A stretch of DNA of 64,000 nt. Origin: Nitrospinia bacterium (GTDB lineage: Bacteria; Nitrospinota; Nitrospinia; Nitrospinales; JAJDAT01). This document shows, piece by piece, positions 32,643 through 41,700 of this stretch. The number at the start of each line of letters is the position of its first letter. Position 1 is the stretch's first letter. The position numbers were made by a program, and so were the translations under genes. The DNA lies in assembly GCA_029261715.1 (NCBI GenBank), contig JAJDAT010000049.1, forward strand, positions 248,001 through 312,000, in the 5' to 3' direction. Under the pieces are notes generated by a model that was given only the letters and a program-made list of their open reading frames with translations, ran no database searches and was not told where the DNA came from.

Positions 32643-34079
32643 CTAACCGGAATTTGAAAGCGAAAGCAATAAAGGTTCTCGGCCAGAAGTTTTTAAACGC
32701 TTTAGGCTCGGTTTTGCTTCGGTTATTGTCCCAAATGGGCCTACGTAAACTACATACCAGATTTGCCCTGAAGAATTAATTTTTTTCCAATAGGTTTTGA
32801 ACCCTTCTGCTTTTAATATTCCCGCGTTTTTTTCAGCCTTTTTCTGTTTACTAAAAGCATAAACTTGTATTCTATAATCTTCTTTATAACTTTGTCCTAT
32901 CGGACTAGAAGGTCGACTGTTTTCTGTAGTTTGAACATTTGCATTACTTTTTGTTGGAGTTATGTTTTTCTTGATTTCAGCTAAATTCTCAGAGTTATTG
33001 GGCTGTAGAATAGGTGACGCTATCTCTTTATTTAAATTAGCGCCCCCCGAATTTGATTGTCCTGAAGTAAAGAAAATCAAACCTGCAATAAAAAATAGGA
33101 TTGAAAATGCCAAGCTTGAATTTTGTTTAATAAGTTCTTTCCAGGAACGTTCCATTGCGTCTACCCCGGAAAGACTTTTTATTCCTTGTTTCACATGACC
33201 GGATTCAATGGAGTCGGTTTGAGCGTTAAAAGCTGAAAGAAGAGCTCGATCGCTTACCAAATTAATGAGTCTTGGATAGCCTTTGGAATAGTTATATATT
33301 GTTTTTAATGCAGACGAATTAAATCGAATACGCGAAACGGTTCCAGCGATCATCACCCTATGATTAACGTAGTTGTATGTTTCTTCCCGAGTCAAAGGAG
33401 GAATTTGATAACGGATAGAAATCCTCTGATTTAATTGCTTTAATTCGGGGCGATTTAACTTTTCGGTTAATTCTAGCTGTCCAACGAAAATAATTTGGAG
33501 TAATTTTTCTTTTTCGGTTTCCAAGTTGGATAAAATCCGCACTTGCTCCATAACGTCGAAGGAAAGGTTTTGCGCTTCATCGATAATTAAAACCGTCGAT
33601 TTATTTTCTTCATGTTGTTTTAAAAGAAAAGCATTTAAAACGTCTATTAATTCTTTCTTTGAAAGGCAATCAATTAAAGATTTTTCTTCGATGGATTTTA
33701 AGTGACTTCCAGCTGTTGAATTTTGAGCCATTTGCCCAGTATCCCCAGGAATAACGTCTACAGGAGTATGGGCTAAATATAAACTAGGTTCTATCCGCAA
33801 GTCATAAAGGCATGTGCGAAGCAGATCTATATCGGAAAGCATTGGATTCAGTATAAGAGCGACTTGGACGGAGCTGTCCAGTCGGTCTAATAAGCAACGA
33901 CACAAAGTTGTTTTACCCGTGCCAACATCTCCGACAATGGTCATGAACCCTTCTTTTTGTTTTATTCCATATAACATATGATCCAAAGCTCCTTGGTGCT
34001 GCTTGCTCAAGTATAGAAACTTTGGGTCCGGAGTTAAACTAAAGGGTTTTTCTTTTAAACCATAAAAGCTTTCGTACAT
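32643..34079 (-). CDS. mshM: MshM/ExeA-family ATPase with C-terminal SPOR domain
   Basis: A 478-residue protein. It begins YGLKEKPFSLTPDPKFLYLS, the ExeA/MshM signature. Walker A (GDVGTGKTTL) spans residues 50-59, and the Walker B region reads STVLIIDEAQNLS. One membrane helix (SSLAFSILFFIAGLIFFTSG) lies near residue 325. The C-terminal about 75 residues form a SPOR domain (DYRIQVYAFSKQKKAEKNAG, WYVVYVGPFGTITEAK), which binds denuded peptidoglycan. ExeA itself usually has a peptidoglycan-binding domain of another fold, so SPOR gives an equivalent wall anchor. It should help the secretin pass the cell wall, using ATP in the cytoplasm. Confidence 0.88.
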   Translation of the reverse strand: MYESFYGLKEKPFSLTPDPKFLYLSKQHQGALDHMLYGIKQKEGFMTIVGDVGTGKTTLCRCLLDRLDSSVQVALILNPMLSDIDLLRTCLYDLRIEPSLYLAHTPVDVIPGDTGQMAQNSTAGSHLKSIEEKSLIDCLSKKELIDVLNAFLLKQHEENKSTVLIIDEAQNLSFDVMEQVRILSNLETEKEKLLQIIFVGQLELTEKLNRPELKQLNQRISIRYQIPPLTREETYNYVNHRVMIAGTVSRIRFNSSALKTIYNYSKGYPRLINLVSDRALLSAFNAQTDSIESGHVKQGIKSLSGVDAMERSWKELIKQNSSLAFSILFFIAGLIFFTSGQSNSGGANLNKEIASPILQPNNSENLAEIKKNITPTKSNANVQTTENSRPSSPIGQSYKEDYRIQVYAFSKQKKAEKNAGILKAEGFKTYWKKINSSGQIWYVVYVGPFGTITEAKPSLKRLKTSGREPLLLSLSNSG

Positions 34080-34141
34080 AAAAGACCAAAAATAGCGTTT
34101 AAAAAATTAAAGGTCAGTCAACAGGTGAGACCTTTTGCGAG

Positions 34142-36154
34142 TTAATTAAATTTTACTCCTAATTTTTTGGCATTCATAGATTCCGCAAGAACTCTTTCGT
34201 CGATTTTTTTCCCAGCTAAAACTTCAGGAGTTAATAAAATCACCAATTCGGTTTTTTCAGTAGTTTCCAGTTCTCGTTGGAATAGACGTCCAAAAATAGG
34301 AAGATCTTCTAAAAGAGGCACGCCGTTGGTTCCGGTAGTTTTCCGGTCTTGCATCAACCCCCCAATGATAATTGTCTGGCCATTTTGAGATAATACGACA
34401 TTGTTCGCTTCCCGAACATTTAGAATCGGGACTCGATTGATTCCGTCAGGAGAAACGGCTGTTCCAGTGCGTTCTGAAATACTGGTGTTAATGCTCATCA
34501 TAACCTGGCCATTGATATTTATTTGTGGCAACACGTCTAAAATAATACCCACCGTTACCGTAGCGGGTTGAAACGTCGTTGAAGAAGCGGTTGTCGTTGT
34601 CGCTGGAGTTACCTCGGGAACGAAGAAGACATCTTCCGTACCAACCTTAATAACAGCTCGTTGATTATTCAACGTCGCGATTTTAGGACTTGAAAGCACG
34701 GAAACAGAACCTTGATTTTGCAAAGCTTCCACTACTAAATTCAATTTGGCGTTGCTGATACCATAGGTCAAGTTAGAAGTCCCCTGTATCAGTGATGTTG
34801 CTGGATTACTGGCTAACCCATCGTGAATGATACTTATTGGGGTAACCGTGCTCCAATCGATACCCAAACGATACTCATCATTGAGATTGACTTCTAAAAT
34901 TTGAGCTTGGATATAGACTTGGCGTTGAGTTGACCCTTCGACCGCTTCTAAATATTCAGCGACACTAAGCAATTGTTCTGGATAGTCTTTTATTATAATT
35001 AATCCAGCTTGTTTATTAATCGAAACGAAACCATTTTCTGTTTTGCCATCGGCTCCACTATCTTCTTCAGCCTCAGCATCGCCTTCAGCTGGGGCTGCTG
35101 GGGCTGCCGCTCCACCTCCTAGTGATCCTAAAGCCGCGCTTAGAGGACTTGCCGCTGCCGCTGGCGCTGCCGCTCCTGCCGCCGCTCCCGCTCCTGCCGC
35201 TCCATCAGCTCCGCTATCTCCAACTCCGTCAATATTTGTTCCTGGGCTAAGAAATTGTCTAAGGCCAACTGTGATTTCGTTCCATAGATCGGTTTCTTCC
35301 GTAGAAATTAAGCTACTAGTTGTCCGCGCGTTGCCTGAACCGCTTGTACCTCCAGAAATACCAGCTCCAGAAATTTGAGAGCCACTGGAAGATTGAAGGT
35401 TACTGCTACCTTGACGGCGAGAAATAATATAATTTAAATGGAAAATCCGAGTTTCCATTTTATCTGCCGTTACTCGGATGTAATTTTTTTCTATGGTGTA
35501 TTTTAATTTTAGAGGGGTTAATAGAGCTTCCAATACCTCTCTGAGTGGAACATCTTTTAAGTCCACCGATGCTTTTTGTCTAATAGATGGATCAATTAAG
35601 ATGTTTTGGTCAATTTCCTTTGAGATTGAGAATAAAATTGTTTTTATGTCGACATCTTTTGCGGAGATACTAAACTTTGGTCCTCTATCCCTTAATCTTC
35701 TAGTTTCGGTATCGCTCTGAGTTAAAAGAATTTCTGTCGGGTCATCTTCAGGAAGCGAATTTTTATTTGATTTAGTTTTTCCAGAAGCAGGCTCTAACTC
35801 GTCGCTTAGGTCGGCTTCTGGGTATAGAAACGATTGTTGAGTTTCAACTAAGCTTCTTAGAGGCGATCTTCGTTTTCTCTTTTTGCTGCCACTCTTTTTT
35901 AATGTTCTCGCGACTTGCTCTGTTTCTATATCCTCATCCCAGTCTTCGTTAGATTCAGATTTTTCTGGTTTTTGAGCGTCAACGGAAAGAGCAGCTTCCG
36001 AAGCTGTTTTCGGATTTTCATTTTCTTTATAGGCGATTTTATTGGATATGCAAGCGGATAGATAAAAGATTCCTATAAAAAGAAATAAGGTTACCTTTTT
36101 AGCAGTATATATAAAAAACCCGTTACTTATCTGAACCAGGCGGCAGGAGGGCAT
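34142..36154 (-). CDS. mshL: MshL/PilQ-type secretin lipoprotein
   Basis: A 670-residue secretin. The N-terminal leader ends in a good lipobox (IFYLSAC), so the mature protein is probably acylated. A short STN/N0-like domain (IDQNILIDPSIRQKASVDLK, LREVLEALLTPLKLKYTI) precedes N1, then the secretin barrel domain (YIQAQILEVNLNDEYRLGID; LSSPKIATLNNQRAVIKVG; GGLMQDRKTTGTNGVPLLED). It forms the outer-membrane pore for the pilus. About residues 255-380 hold a Ser/Gly-rich then Ala/Gly/Pro-rich low-complexity insert splitting the N domains, which is unusual. It is preceded by a 322-base gap, so it may have its own promoter. Confidence 0.92.
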   Translation of the reverse strand: MPSCRLVQISNGFFIYTAKKVTLFLFIGIFYLSACISNKIAYKENENPKTASEAALSVDAQKPEKSESNEDWDEDIETEQVARTLKKSGSKKRKRRSPLRSLVETQQSFLYPEADLSDELEPASGKTKSNKNSLPEDDPTEILLTQSDTETRRLRDRGPKFSISAKDVDIKTILFSISKEIDQNILIDPSIRQKASVDLKDVPLREVLEALLTPLKLKYTIEKNYIRVTADKMETRIFHLNYIISRRQGSSNLQSSSGSQISGAGISGGTSGSGNARTTSSLISTEETDLWNEITVGLRQFLSPGTNIDGVGDSGADGAAGAGAAAGAAAPAAAASPLSAALGSLGGGAAAPAAPAEGDAEAEEDSGADGKTENGFVSINKQAGLIIIKDYPEQLLSVAEYLEAVEGSTQRQVYIQAQILEVNLNDEYRLGIDWSTVTPISIIHDGLASNPATSLIQGTSNLTYGISNAKLNLVVEALQNQGSVSVLSSPKIATLNNQRAVIKVGTEDVFFVPEVTPATTTTASSTTFQPATVTVGIILDVLPQININGQVMMSINTSISERTGTAVSPDGINRVPILNVREANNVVLSQNGQTIIIGGLMQDRKTTGTNGVPLLEDLPIFGRLFQRELETTEKTELVILLTPEVLAGKKIDERVLAESMNAKKLGVKFN

Positions 36155-36476
36155 TTTTTGCTTATATCTAAGGTTTTCGAATTGATGTATAATTAGTGTA
36201 AATTACAATGAATAATAATACATTAAATTAAAGAAATAGTCTAAATAAAATTGATTTTATTGAAGTTATTTAGTTTTTAGGTGGAAGGTAGAGTTCTGAT
36301 AAAAAAGCTATTTAGCATGAAAAGTTGAGAATTAGGACATTTTGAAGGAAGGAGTCTCTAGAAATGGAAATTTTTCGAGATTTAACTTGTTGAGGTTTTT
36401 CCTATTAGAAGGGGTAATTAACCTATTTTTTATGCGTGCAAAAGGAGAAAGTGTAATCTTCGAAATTGGAATCTTT
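36155..36476. other. Intergenic gap upstream of the secretin gene
   Basis: A 322-base AT-rich stretch between the PilP/MshK-like gene end and the secretin start. Several TATTAT/TATACA-like hexamers occur on the minus strand, none with a good -35. A 60-codon plus-strand frame crosses its edge but overlaps the end of the PilP-like gene and has no coding character. A secretin promoter may lie here. Confidence 0.4.
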
Positions 36477-36989
36477 TTAGTTTCTGTCTTTATTGACCTT
36501 AATTCTAAAGTAGCTATTTTTTAAAGTTAAGGTAGTGCGTTCTGCATCATTTTCGAGTATTACTCGATCACTTGAAATGGCGACTACTTTTTTCCCAAAA
36601 GCAATATCGCCGACTTCGAAATTAAAATTGTTAATAGTGGCAATTCGGTTTTTTTTGGTAATTGTGATGGCTTGTAAACTAGGTTCCCCTTCAGGCTCTG
36701 CAGGTTTTTCTTCATTAATTAGTTCAGATTTTAAATAAACGCCATCAGGTAATAAAAACGGATTTCGGACCTCTCCCTCACTTTCATCCTCGGTAGGAGG
36801 TCGTCTATCTGAAAAATTTTCTCCAGGTTTTCCCTGCATTGAAGGGTTTTTTCCTGGAGGCGGAGGGAGCTTTCCTAGATTAGATAAAGGGAGTTGGTTT
36901 TTAGGTTGTTGAGAATACGAAAATGGAGAAAAAGAAAAAAAACACATAAATAAAGAAACTAGAAATAAAACCAAACGCGAATGGATCAT
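36477..36989 (-). CDS. PilP/MshK-like periplasmic protein
   Basis: A 170-residue exported protein with a signal peptide (VLFLVSLFMCFFSFSPFSYS). A Pro/Glu-rich linker is followed by a small C-terminal beta domain (FEVGDIAFGKKVVAISSDRV, ERTTLTLKNSYF). The layout fits MshK/PilP/GspC-type proteins, which link the inner-membrane platform to the secretin. It starts inside the stop of the PilO-like gene (4-base overlap) and shares its operon. Family identity comes mainly from layout and position; primary sequence in this group is poorly conserved. Confidence 0.7.
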   Translation of the reverse strand: MIHSRLVLFLVSLFMCFFSFSPFSYSQQPKNQLPLSNLGKLPPPPGKNPSMQGKPGENFSDRRPPTEDESEGEVRNPFLLPDGVYLKSELINEEKPAEPEGEPSLQAITITKKNRIATINNFNFEVGDIAFGKKVVAISSDRVILENDAERTTLTLKNSYFRIKVNKDRN

Positions 36990-37570
36990 ATGAGTGCGTA
37001 AAGTTTTAAGGTTAGCTTAGTTTGAATATTAGGTAAAATTTCGTCTTTTCTTTTGATTTCTATCGTATCCAGAAAAATAATCGCGGGAATTTTCTCTAGA
37101 CCTTCAATAAAACTGGCAATTGCTTGGTAATCGCTATGAATAACCATTGTGACAGTTACTTCTTTATATTTTAATTTTCCCTTTTTTATTTCTTCGTCAG
37201 TGGTTTTAGTCGATTTTAGTATCGCCTTGCTTTTTTCAGCTTCGGCGTTCATGGCGTTTAATATTTCAAGGTAACTGCCCCTCATTCTACTTTTTGCAAA
37301 TTTAATATCCTTTTTCAATTGAGCGTTATTATCTTTAAACTTATTGATTTTTTGCTCTATATTTTTAACGCTGGCCGCCGCTGGAATTATTCTTGCCAAA
37401 GAATTTAAAGAAGTATTGGTTTTATTTATTTGAGAGGTAATTTTTTTTAGTTTTTTTTCTTGTACTTCGTACTCAAGTTTGAAAAAACCTAAGCCAACAA
37501 CCACTAATGTCATTGCGACCATGATTGCTTTCTCTCTCGGGGTAAGCTTTTTTATATCAAACTTATTCAT
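36986..37570 (-). CDS. pilO: PilO/MshJ-like inner-membrane protein
   Basis: A 194-residue bitopic protein. A short cytoplasmic N terminus (FDIKKLTPREKAIMVAM), a membrane helix near residues 15-32 and a periplasmic coiled coil (about 35-85) lead to a ferredoxin-like domain (LKYKEVTVTMVIHSDYQAIA, FIEGLEKIPAIIFLDTIEI). This is the PilO/GspM pattern. PilO pairs with PilN, here fused to PilM, and with PilP in the alignment complex. It overlaps both neighbours by 4 bases, indicating coupled translation. Confidence 0.85.
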   Translation of the reverse strand: MNKFDIKKLTPREKAIMVAMTLVVVGLGFFKLEYEVQEKKLKKITSQINKTNTSLNSLARIIPAAASVKNIEQKINKFKDNNAQLKKDIKFAKSRMRGSYLEILNAMNAEAEKSKAILKSTKTTDEEIKKGKLKYKEVTVTMVIHSDYQAIASFIEGLEKIPAIIFLDTIEIKRKDEILPNIQTKLTLKLYALI

Positions 37571-39402
37571 GTGGTAGATTTCGTAGCGCTTTTATTGTTT
37601 GATTTTCTAATAGATAGATTTTCTGATTCTTTAGGAAAAGCGGTGATTTTAAATTTCAAGCCAGGGCTAGTGTAAACTTCAGTTCCCTCGGCTTGTGTGT
37701 CTTCTAATTTAAAAACTGTAAAAAAAGGCGATTCTTTTAGGGAACTGAGAAAATCAGTGAGCGCTTGTAATGATGTTCTTTCGTTTCCAAAGAAAATGCC
37801 TTTAAGAAAAATATCTCCCCTTTTTTTATCCTTTTTGTCTCTTTTAGCTTTGTACACTAATTTTAATAGAGAGGTTTCAGGAGGAGTGATTTTTGCGATT
37901 GTATTTAACGTTTCCTTGATATCGATTACTCGATAAACACCGGGAAGGTTCTTAAGCTGTTTTTCTAAAGATTCTCTTTCTACAATAATTTTTTCCAAAA
38001 CTTTTGCGGGGTTTTGAGCCGCTTCAGCTGCAGCTTGCATAGTGGCAAACTGTTGTTGAATTTTATTTAATCGTTTTTCTGAAGTTTCAATTTTTCCTCT
38101 AACGCTAGAACTAACCAACATTATTGCAATGATAAATAGAGGAATTAATGAATAAGGAGCCCATTTAATAATATCTTTTTTAACAGAGTATCTAGATTCT
38201 TCAGGTAGTACATTAATTCGGCTAGCCTTTCCGAGCGCTAAACCTGCGGCGGTCGTTAAACTGGGGCCTAAAAGTTTGGTGTTTTCTTGCGATACATTAT
38301 CTAATGGTTTGGTTGATTGAAATAAAGGATTACATCTCTCGATAGGGATTTCCAAACTTCCAGAAAGAAATTGATAAAAACCCTTTAAGCTGCCGGAACC
38401 TCCAGAAAGTATGATGCGATGAACTGCATTTTGCTTATACTGATTTTTGAAATAATCAATAGAACGCATAAATTCTTCCAATTGCTTTTCTACAACAGGG
38501 AGAATTCTTTCTCGGATATCAAGAAGCGGAATTCCTTCTTGAGTGATTTCTAATGAATCCTCAGCGGGCAACCCATAAGTTTTTTTAATGGTCTCCGCTC
38601 GGACAGCGTCAACGCTGACCTTGGTTTCGTCTTCTAAAGTATAGTCTCCGGTAATAGCGCCAGTAACGTTTTTACCGCCATTAGGAATTTCTCTTGAAAA
38701 CCTTAGTTCGCCATCTATAACAAAATAAACTCTAGTTCGTTCGGCGCCCATATCAATATAACTAGTTACGGTGCCAGGCTCTAACTGATTGAAAGAACTG
38801 TCATAGTGCCATAAAGCTAAAGGAATTATTGTGACGCCTAAGGGTTTTAAACCTGCTTTTTCAGCAATAGAAACAAGGAATGGAACAATATCCGCTCGTA
38901 CAATAACGCTCAATAATTGGTAGTATGAAATGCCGTCGTCTTTAGTGATTTCGCCAGTAATATGGTAATCAGCAAAAGCGTCTTCAACAGAAAAAAGAAC
39001 TTCTTCCTTTGCGTTCCATCGGGTGGCGTCTAAGATCTCTTCTTTGGGGATTTGGGGTAGCTCTAAATGACGGATAACAACATTGTGTCCGCTCACCGAT
39101 AAATATATTTTGTCTGTATCGAAGTTTTTCTCTTCAAACATGTGCTTGATCATTTGACCAAGAGCTTGAGCGCGGTCTGGAACAGCTAAAACAGAAGGAG
39201 GAATTTCTTTTACGGCAAAATTAGTAATTTCAAACCCGGACGCGTGAGAAACTACTTCAACTATTTTTACAGAATGAAATCCAATATCTAAACCCACGCT
39301 CTTTCCAATAGCGCCTTTTCCCAACCCGGGGATTTTAAAAGGTGGGAACTTAAACGGGAGTTTAAATGGAAGTTTTATTGGAGGAAGTTTTAGTTTGCTC
39401 AT
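37567..39402 (-). CDS. pilM: PilM-PilN fusion protein
   Basis: A 611-residue protein joining two subunits that are usually separate. Residues about 30-390 form an actin-like PilM/GspL cytoplasmic domain (SVGLDIGFHSVKIVEV, YIDMGAERTRVYFV, ILSGGSGSLKGFYQFL). A membrane helix (WAPYSLIPLFIIAIMLVSSS) lies near 407-427, and the rest is a PilN-like periplasmic region with coiled coil and ferredoxin-like fold (LNTIAKITPPETSLLKLVY). The first about 30 residues are a Lys/Pro-rich repeat (KLPFKLPFKFPPFKIPG) not typical of PilM. GspL of type II secretion has the same fused layout. Overlap with the PilO gene supports a shared complex. Confidence 0.88.
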   Translation of the reverse strand: MSKLKLPPIKLPFKLPFKFPPFKIPGLGKGAIGKSVGLDIGFHSVKIVEVVSHASGFEITNFAVKEIPPSVLAVPDRAQALGQMIKHMFEEKNFDTDKIYLSVSGHNVVIRHLELPQIPKEEILDATRWNAKEEVLFSVEDAFADYHITGEITKDDGISYYQLLSVIVRADIVPFLVSIAEKAGLKPLGVTIIPLALWHYDSSFNQLEPGTVTSYIDMGAERTRVYFVIDGELRFSREIPNGGKNVTGAITGDYTLEDETKVSVDAVRAETIKKTYGLPAEDSLEITQEGIPLLDIRERILPVVEKQLEEFMRSIDYFKNQYKQNAVHRIILSGGSGSLKGFYQFLSGSLEIPIERCNPLFQSTKPLDNVSQENTKLLGPSLTTAAGLALGKASRINVLPEESRYSVKKDIIKWAPYSLIPLFIIAIMLVSSSVRGKIETSEKRLNKIQQQFATMQAAAEAAQNPAKVLEKIIVERESLEKQLKNLPGVYRVIDIKETLNTIAKITPPETSLLKLVYKAKRDKKDKKRGDIFLKGIFFGNERTSLQALTDFLSSLKESPFFTVFKLEDTQAEGTEVYTSPGLKFKITAFPKESENLSIRKSNNKSATKSTT

Positions 39403-39437
39403 AACTCATTCAAATAAAAGGTGATACCTTGTTTTGA

Positions 39438-39467
39438 ATTATGGCACAACTTTCCTGTTCTGGTCTA
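39438..39467 (-). promoter_or_regulatory. Possible promoter before the PilMN gene
   Basis: Read on the minus strand, TAGACC (39467-39462) and CATAAT (39443-39438) are 18 bases apart, giving a start near 39431 and a short leader to the ATG at 39402. It lies in the 135-base gap after the minor pilin genes and could strengthen expression of the assembly genes. Confidence 0.45.
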
Positions 39468-39537
39468 GTTTTTTTACAATGAAGGTAAAAAAACTTAAAT
39501 TAGGAAGGAGTTTAAAGTTTTTGAATCAAAAAACAGA

Positions 39538-40749
39538 TCAACCTGAATAGTCTGGTGGTAATTGCTCGCCGCCAGCTCCACCTTGGCATTGTCCATATCC
39601 TTCGGCTTCGGAACCAGCTAAACTACCGTAGACAAGGTTAGAGTTATTTTTTAAAGTGACGTTGTCGCCAAATAACGCGCCGTATGAGTCGTTATTGTTT
39701 TTAACCAATATATCGTCGTTAGCGATAATTCCGCCGACAAAAACTGTAGAATTTTCTGTCGTAGCATTTGTTCCGGCTAAGACTAAAACGTCTTCAACCC
39801 CAATTATAGGAGTTTGGTTTAGTCCATGAACTTGGTTAATTTTGCCTGTATTGTCCAGTTTAAATAACCCATTACTATGTAATGTTAACGCTCCATCTTT
39901 ATTAGTACTATCGTTAACGTCAAAATCAGCGTTATTTTTTACTTTAATAAAGCCGCGCGCTTTAAAAACTACCTTTGCGTTATTTCGAATTTTAATGGAG
40001 CTTTGGTTTTTTAAGATTAGATTATTTTCAATTTCAATCGTTTTGTTGGAAGAAATAGTGAACGAGTCTGATCCGTCAATTACAAGTTTACAAAACTTAA
40101 ATTGATTGAGCTCACCGGCAGTTACATGGGTTGCAAAATTAAAGTTCGGGTATGTAGCATTCGGACAAGACGCGTCAAATTCCGGTATAGATTCCACTAA
40201 AGGTAATTCGCAAGGTACAAGTCCAGTACTCGCGTCAGTTTCGGCGTTATTGAGTATATTAATACTTGTACAAGCTGAAACTGAATGAGTTGTAAAAGCA
40301 CACCCGCCAGCCATCGAAACAGTTTTTGCTATGATTCTTTCAGCCATATTAAATGTTCCAATGGAAGCCGCTCTAACCGAGCTAGCGCTTTTAGCTGAAA
40401 ATGCGACTGTAAACGCTCCACCGGAAATAGGGATTGGAGTTGTGATATCGGGAACTGTTGCCCAAGTAGAACAACTAGAACCGCCTTGATTACACCAACA
40501 TGACGTATTGGTTGGGTCTTTGATTAAACACCCTTCTACATAACGGATACCAGACTCAGCTATAAAAAAAGCATTTGTCGAAGTCCTTGTTAGAGCGCTG
40601 CCAGCATGTTTATGCTTGGATTCGACCCAAAAGTTTAAAGCTACCGTTCCTAAGACAACGACAGTTATTACCGCTCCCATTAAGGCCGCGATACCCGACT
40701 GTCCTTTTATGTAGCGAAAAAAATGTTTTTCAAAGAAACGCGATATCAT
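39538..40749 (-). CDS. PilX/MshP-like minor pilin-type protein with repeat C terminus
   Basis: A 403-residue protein. Near the N terminus, GQSGIAALMGAVITVVVLGT and the hydrophobic helix after it match PilX_N/MshP proteins, which lack the full GFTLxE motif. A short cysteine-rich region follows (SCWCNQGGSSCS). Residues about 210-385 are Asn/Val-rich, with spaced repeats (IEIENNLILKNQSSIKIRNN, KVKNNADFDVND, DILVKNNNDS, NVTLKNNSN), suggesting a beta-solenoid. It overlaps the PilW-like gene by 4 bases. Compared with ordinary PilX (about 170-200 residues) it is twice as long. A tip or adhesive role is inference. Confidence 0.75.
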   Translation of the reverse strand: MISRFFEKHFFRYIKGQSGIAALMGAVITVVVLGTVALNFWVESKHKHAGSALTRTSTNAFFIAESGIRYVEGCLIKDPTNTSCWCNQGGSSCSTWATVPDITTPIPISGGAFTVAFSAKSASSVRAASIGTFNMAERIIAKTVSMAGGCAFTTHSVSACTSINILNNAETDASTGLVPCELPLVESIPEFDASCPNATYPNFNFATHVTAGELNQFKFCKLVIDGSDSFTISSNKTIEIENNLILKNQSSIKIRNNAKVVFKARGFIKVKNNADFDVNDSTNKDGALTLHSNGLFKLDNTGKINQVHGLNQTPIIGVEDVLVLAGTNATTENSTVFVGGIIANDDILVKNNNDSYGALFGDNVTLKNNSNLVYGSLAGSEAEGYGQCQGGAGGEQLPPDYSG

Positions 40750-41261
40750 AAATATCCTCTAGGCCTTACAGAAGCTTGTAAAGAATAAGTTTCTCCCGTA
40801 GATTTTGACTGGGCAATAGTGAATTGAAATAGATTGGTCTCAACAACGTTTATAGTAAAACCGGACACGTTATTAACGATATTTTCGGATGCAGCGCCCG
40901 TCCTAACAATGCTTGAAGAGACTAAAGAATAAGAAACAGATCTTGGATTAGTCGTGTCTTGCAATAAACCGCCACGATCAAAAAATATTGCGCTATAAGT
41001 ACTGCCTACTAAACAGGCCCCTCCAAGAGTTCCACAAGAAATAACGGTGGTTCCATTTTGTGCAAATCTTAACTCTCTTATAAGGTATTCCATACCCAGC
41101 TTGGCTTCGTCGACCAAATCTTTTTTCTGTGCATGAGCTTGATTGAGGCTGATAATATCCAAAACATATTTCATGGATATAGTTCCAACCACAGAAGCTA
41201 AAACAATGCTTATGATTATTTCAATAAGCGTGAAGCCTTTTTTGTTTTTTAGTAATTTCAT
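40746..41261 (-). CDS. PilW/MshO-like prepilin
   Basis: A 171-residue prepilin with a class III-like N terminus: the short leader MKLLKNKKG, then FTLIEIIISIVLASVVGTI. Glu5 of the mature protein is present, so prepilin peptidase PilD should cleave after the Gly and methylate Phe. The soluble domain has FDRGGLLQDTTNPRSVSYSL, as in PilW/PulJ minor pilins, and one pair of cysteines (CGTLGGAC). Minor pilins prime fibre assembly. It lies between two other pilin-like genes in the same operon. Confidence 0.85.
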   Translation of the reverse strand: MKLLKNKKGFTLIEIIISIVLASVVGTISMKYVLDIISLNQAHAQKKDLVDEAKLGMEYLIRELRFAQNGTTVISCGTLGGACLVGSTYSAIFFDRGGLLQDTTNPRSVSYSLVSSSIVRTGAASENIVNNVSGFTINVVETNLFQFTIAQSKSTGETYSLQASVRPRGYL

Positions 41262-41270
41262 AATTTGAAA

Positions 41271-41693
41271 TTATTGCGTAAAAAGATTGACGAAACTAAG
41301 TTCTTCCATTTCTGGGTGGCTAATTCCCAGCGTTACTTTTTTCCCAAAACCTGCTGCGCCTAGCGCAGTGTCTAAATCTCCAGCGGCTACATCTATAATT
41401 GAACAAGTTAGAGTAAACGCGCCGTCTGCTCCATTCAAGCTTGAACAATCTGAAGTAATAGAAGTGACAGTTTTATCCGCTAATGTCTCCATATGTTTTT
41501 GAGCCAAGAAAGAAGCCTGAACCACAATTTCTGGAGATTGAGTATATTTTAAGCTGGTAAAAGGAACCATGATTGCCGGCACCGATATACCTATAAGAAC
41601 GATGGACATAATGATTTCTGGTAACGTAAAACCTCTAGCATTACAGAATATCTCAGTCTGTTTCCGAATAAATTTGTTTAGTAAGGTATTCAT
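41271..41693 (-). CDS. PilV/MshD-like prepilin
   Basis: A 141-residue prepilin. The N-terminal cleavage region reads NARGFTLPEIIMSIVLIGIS, with the G-F junction and Glu5 intact. The start is the ATG at 41693, 7 bases beyond the preceding stop. A longer frame reaching 41765 would run back into the GspH-like gene and lacks prepilin leader character. The soluble part has CSSLNGADGAFTLTCSI with a likely disulfide pair. It fits a PilV/GspI-type minor pilin of the MSHA-like operon. Confidence 0.85.
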   Translation of the reverse strand: MNTLLNKFIRKQTEIFCNARGFTLPEIIMSIVLIGISVPAIMVPFTSLKYTQSPEIVVQASFLAQKHMETLADKTVTSITSDCSSLNGADGAFTLTCSIIDVAAGDLDTALGAAGFGKKVTLGISHPEMEELSFVNLFTQ

Positions 41694-41700
41694 AACTCGT

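Noticed and set aside
35043-35378. 111-codon plus-strand frame rich in Ala, Pro and Ser
   Set aside because: It is the reverse of the low-complexity insert of the secretin gene, where GC-rich codons remove stops on both strands.
36342-36524. 60-codon plus-strand frame
   Set aside because: It overlaps the end of the PilP/MshK-like gene and has no ribosome site or recognisable product.
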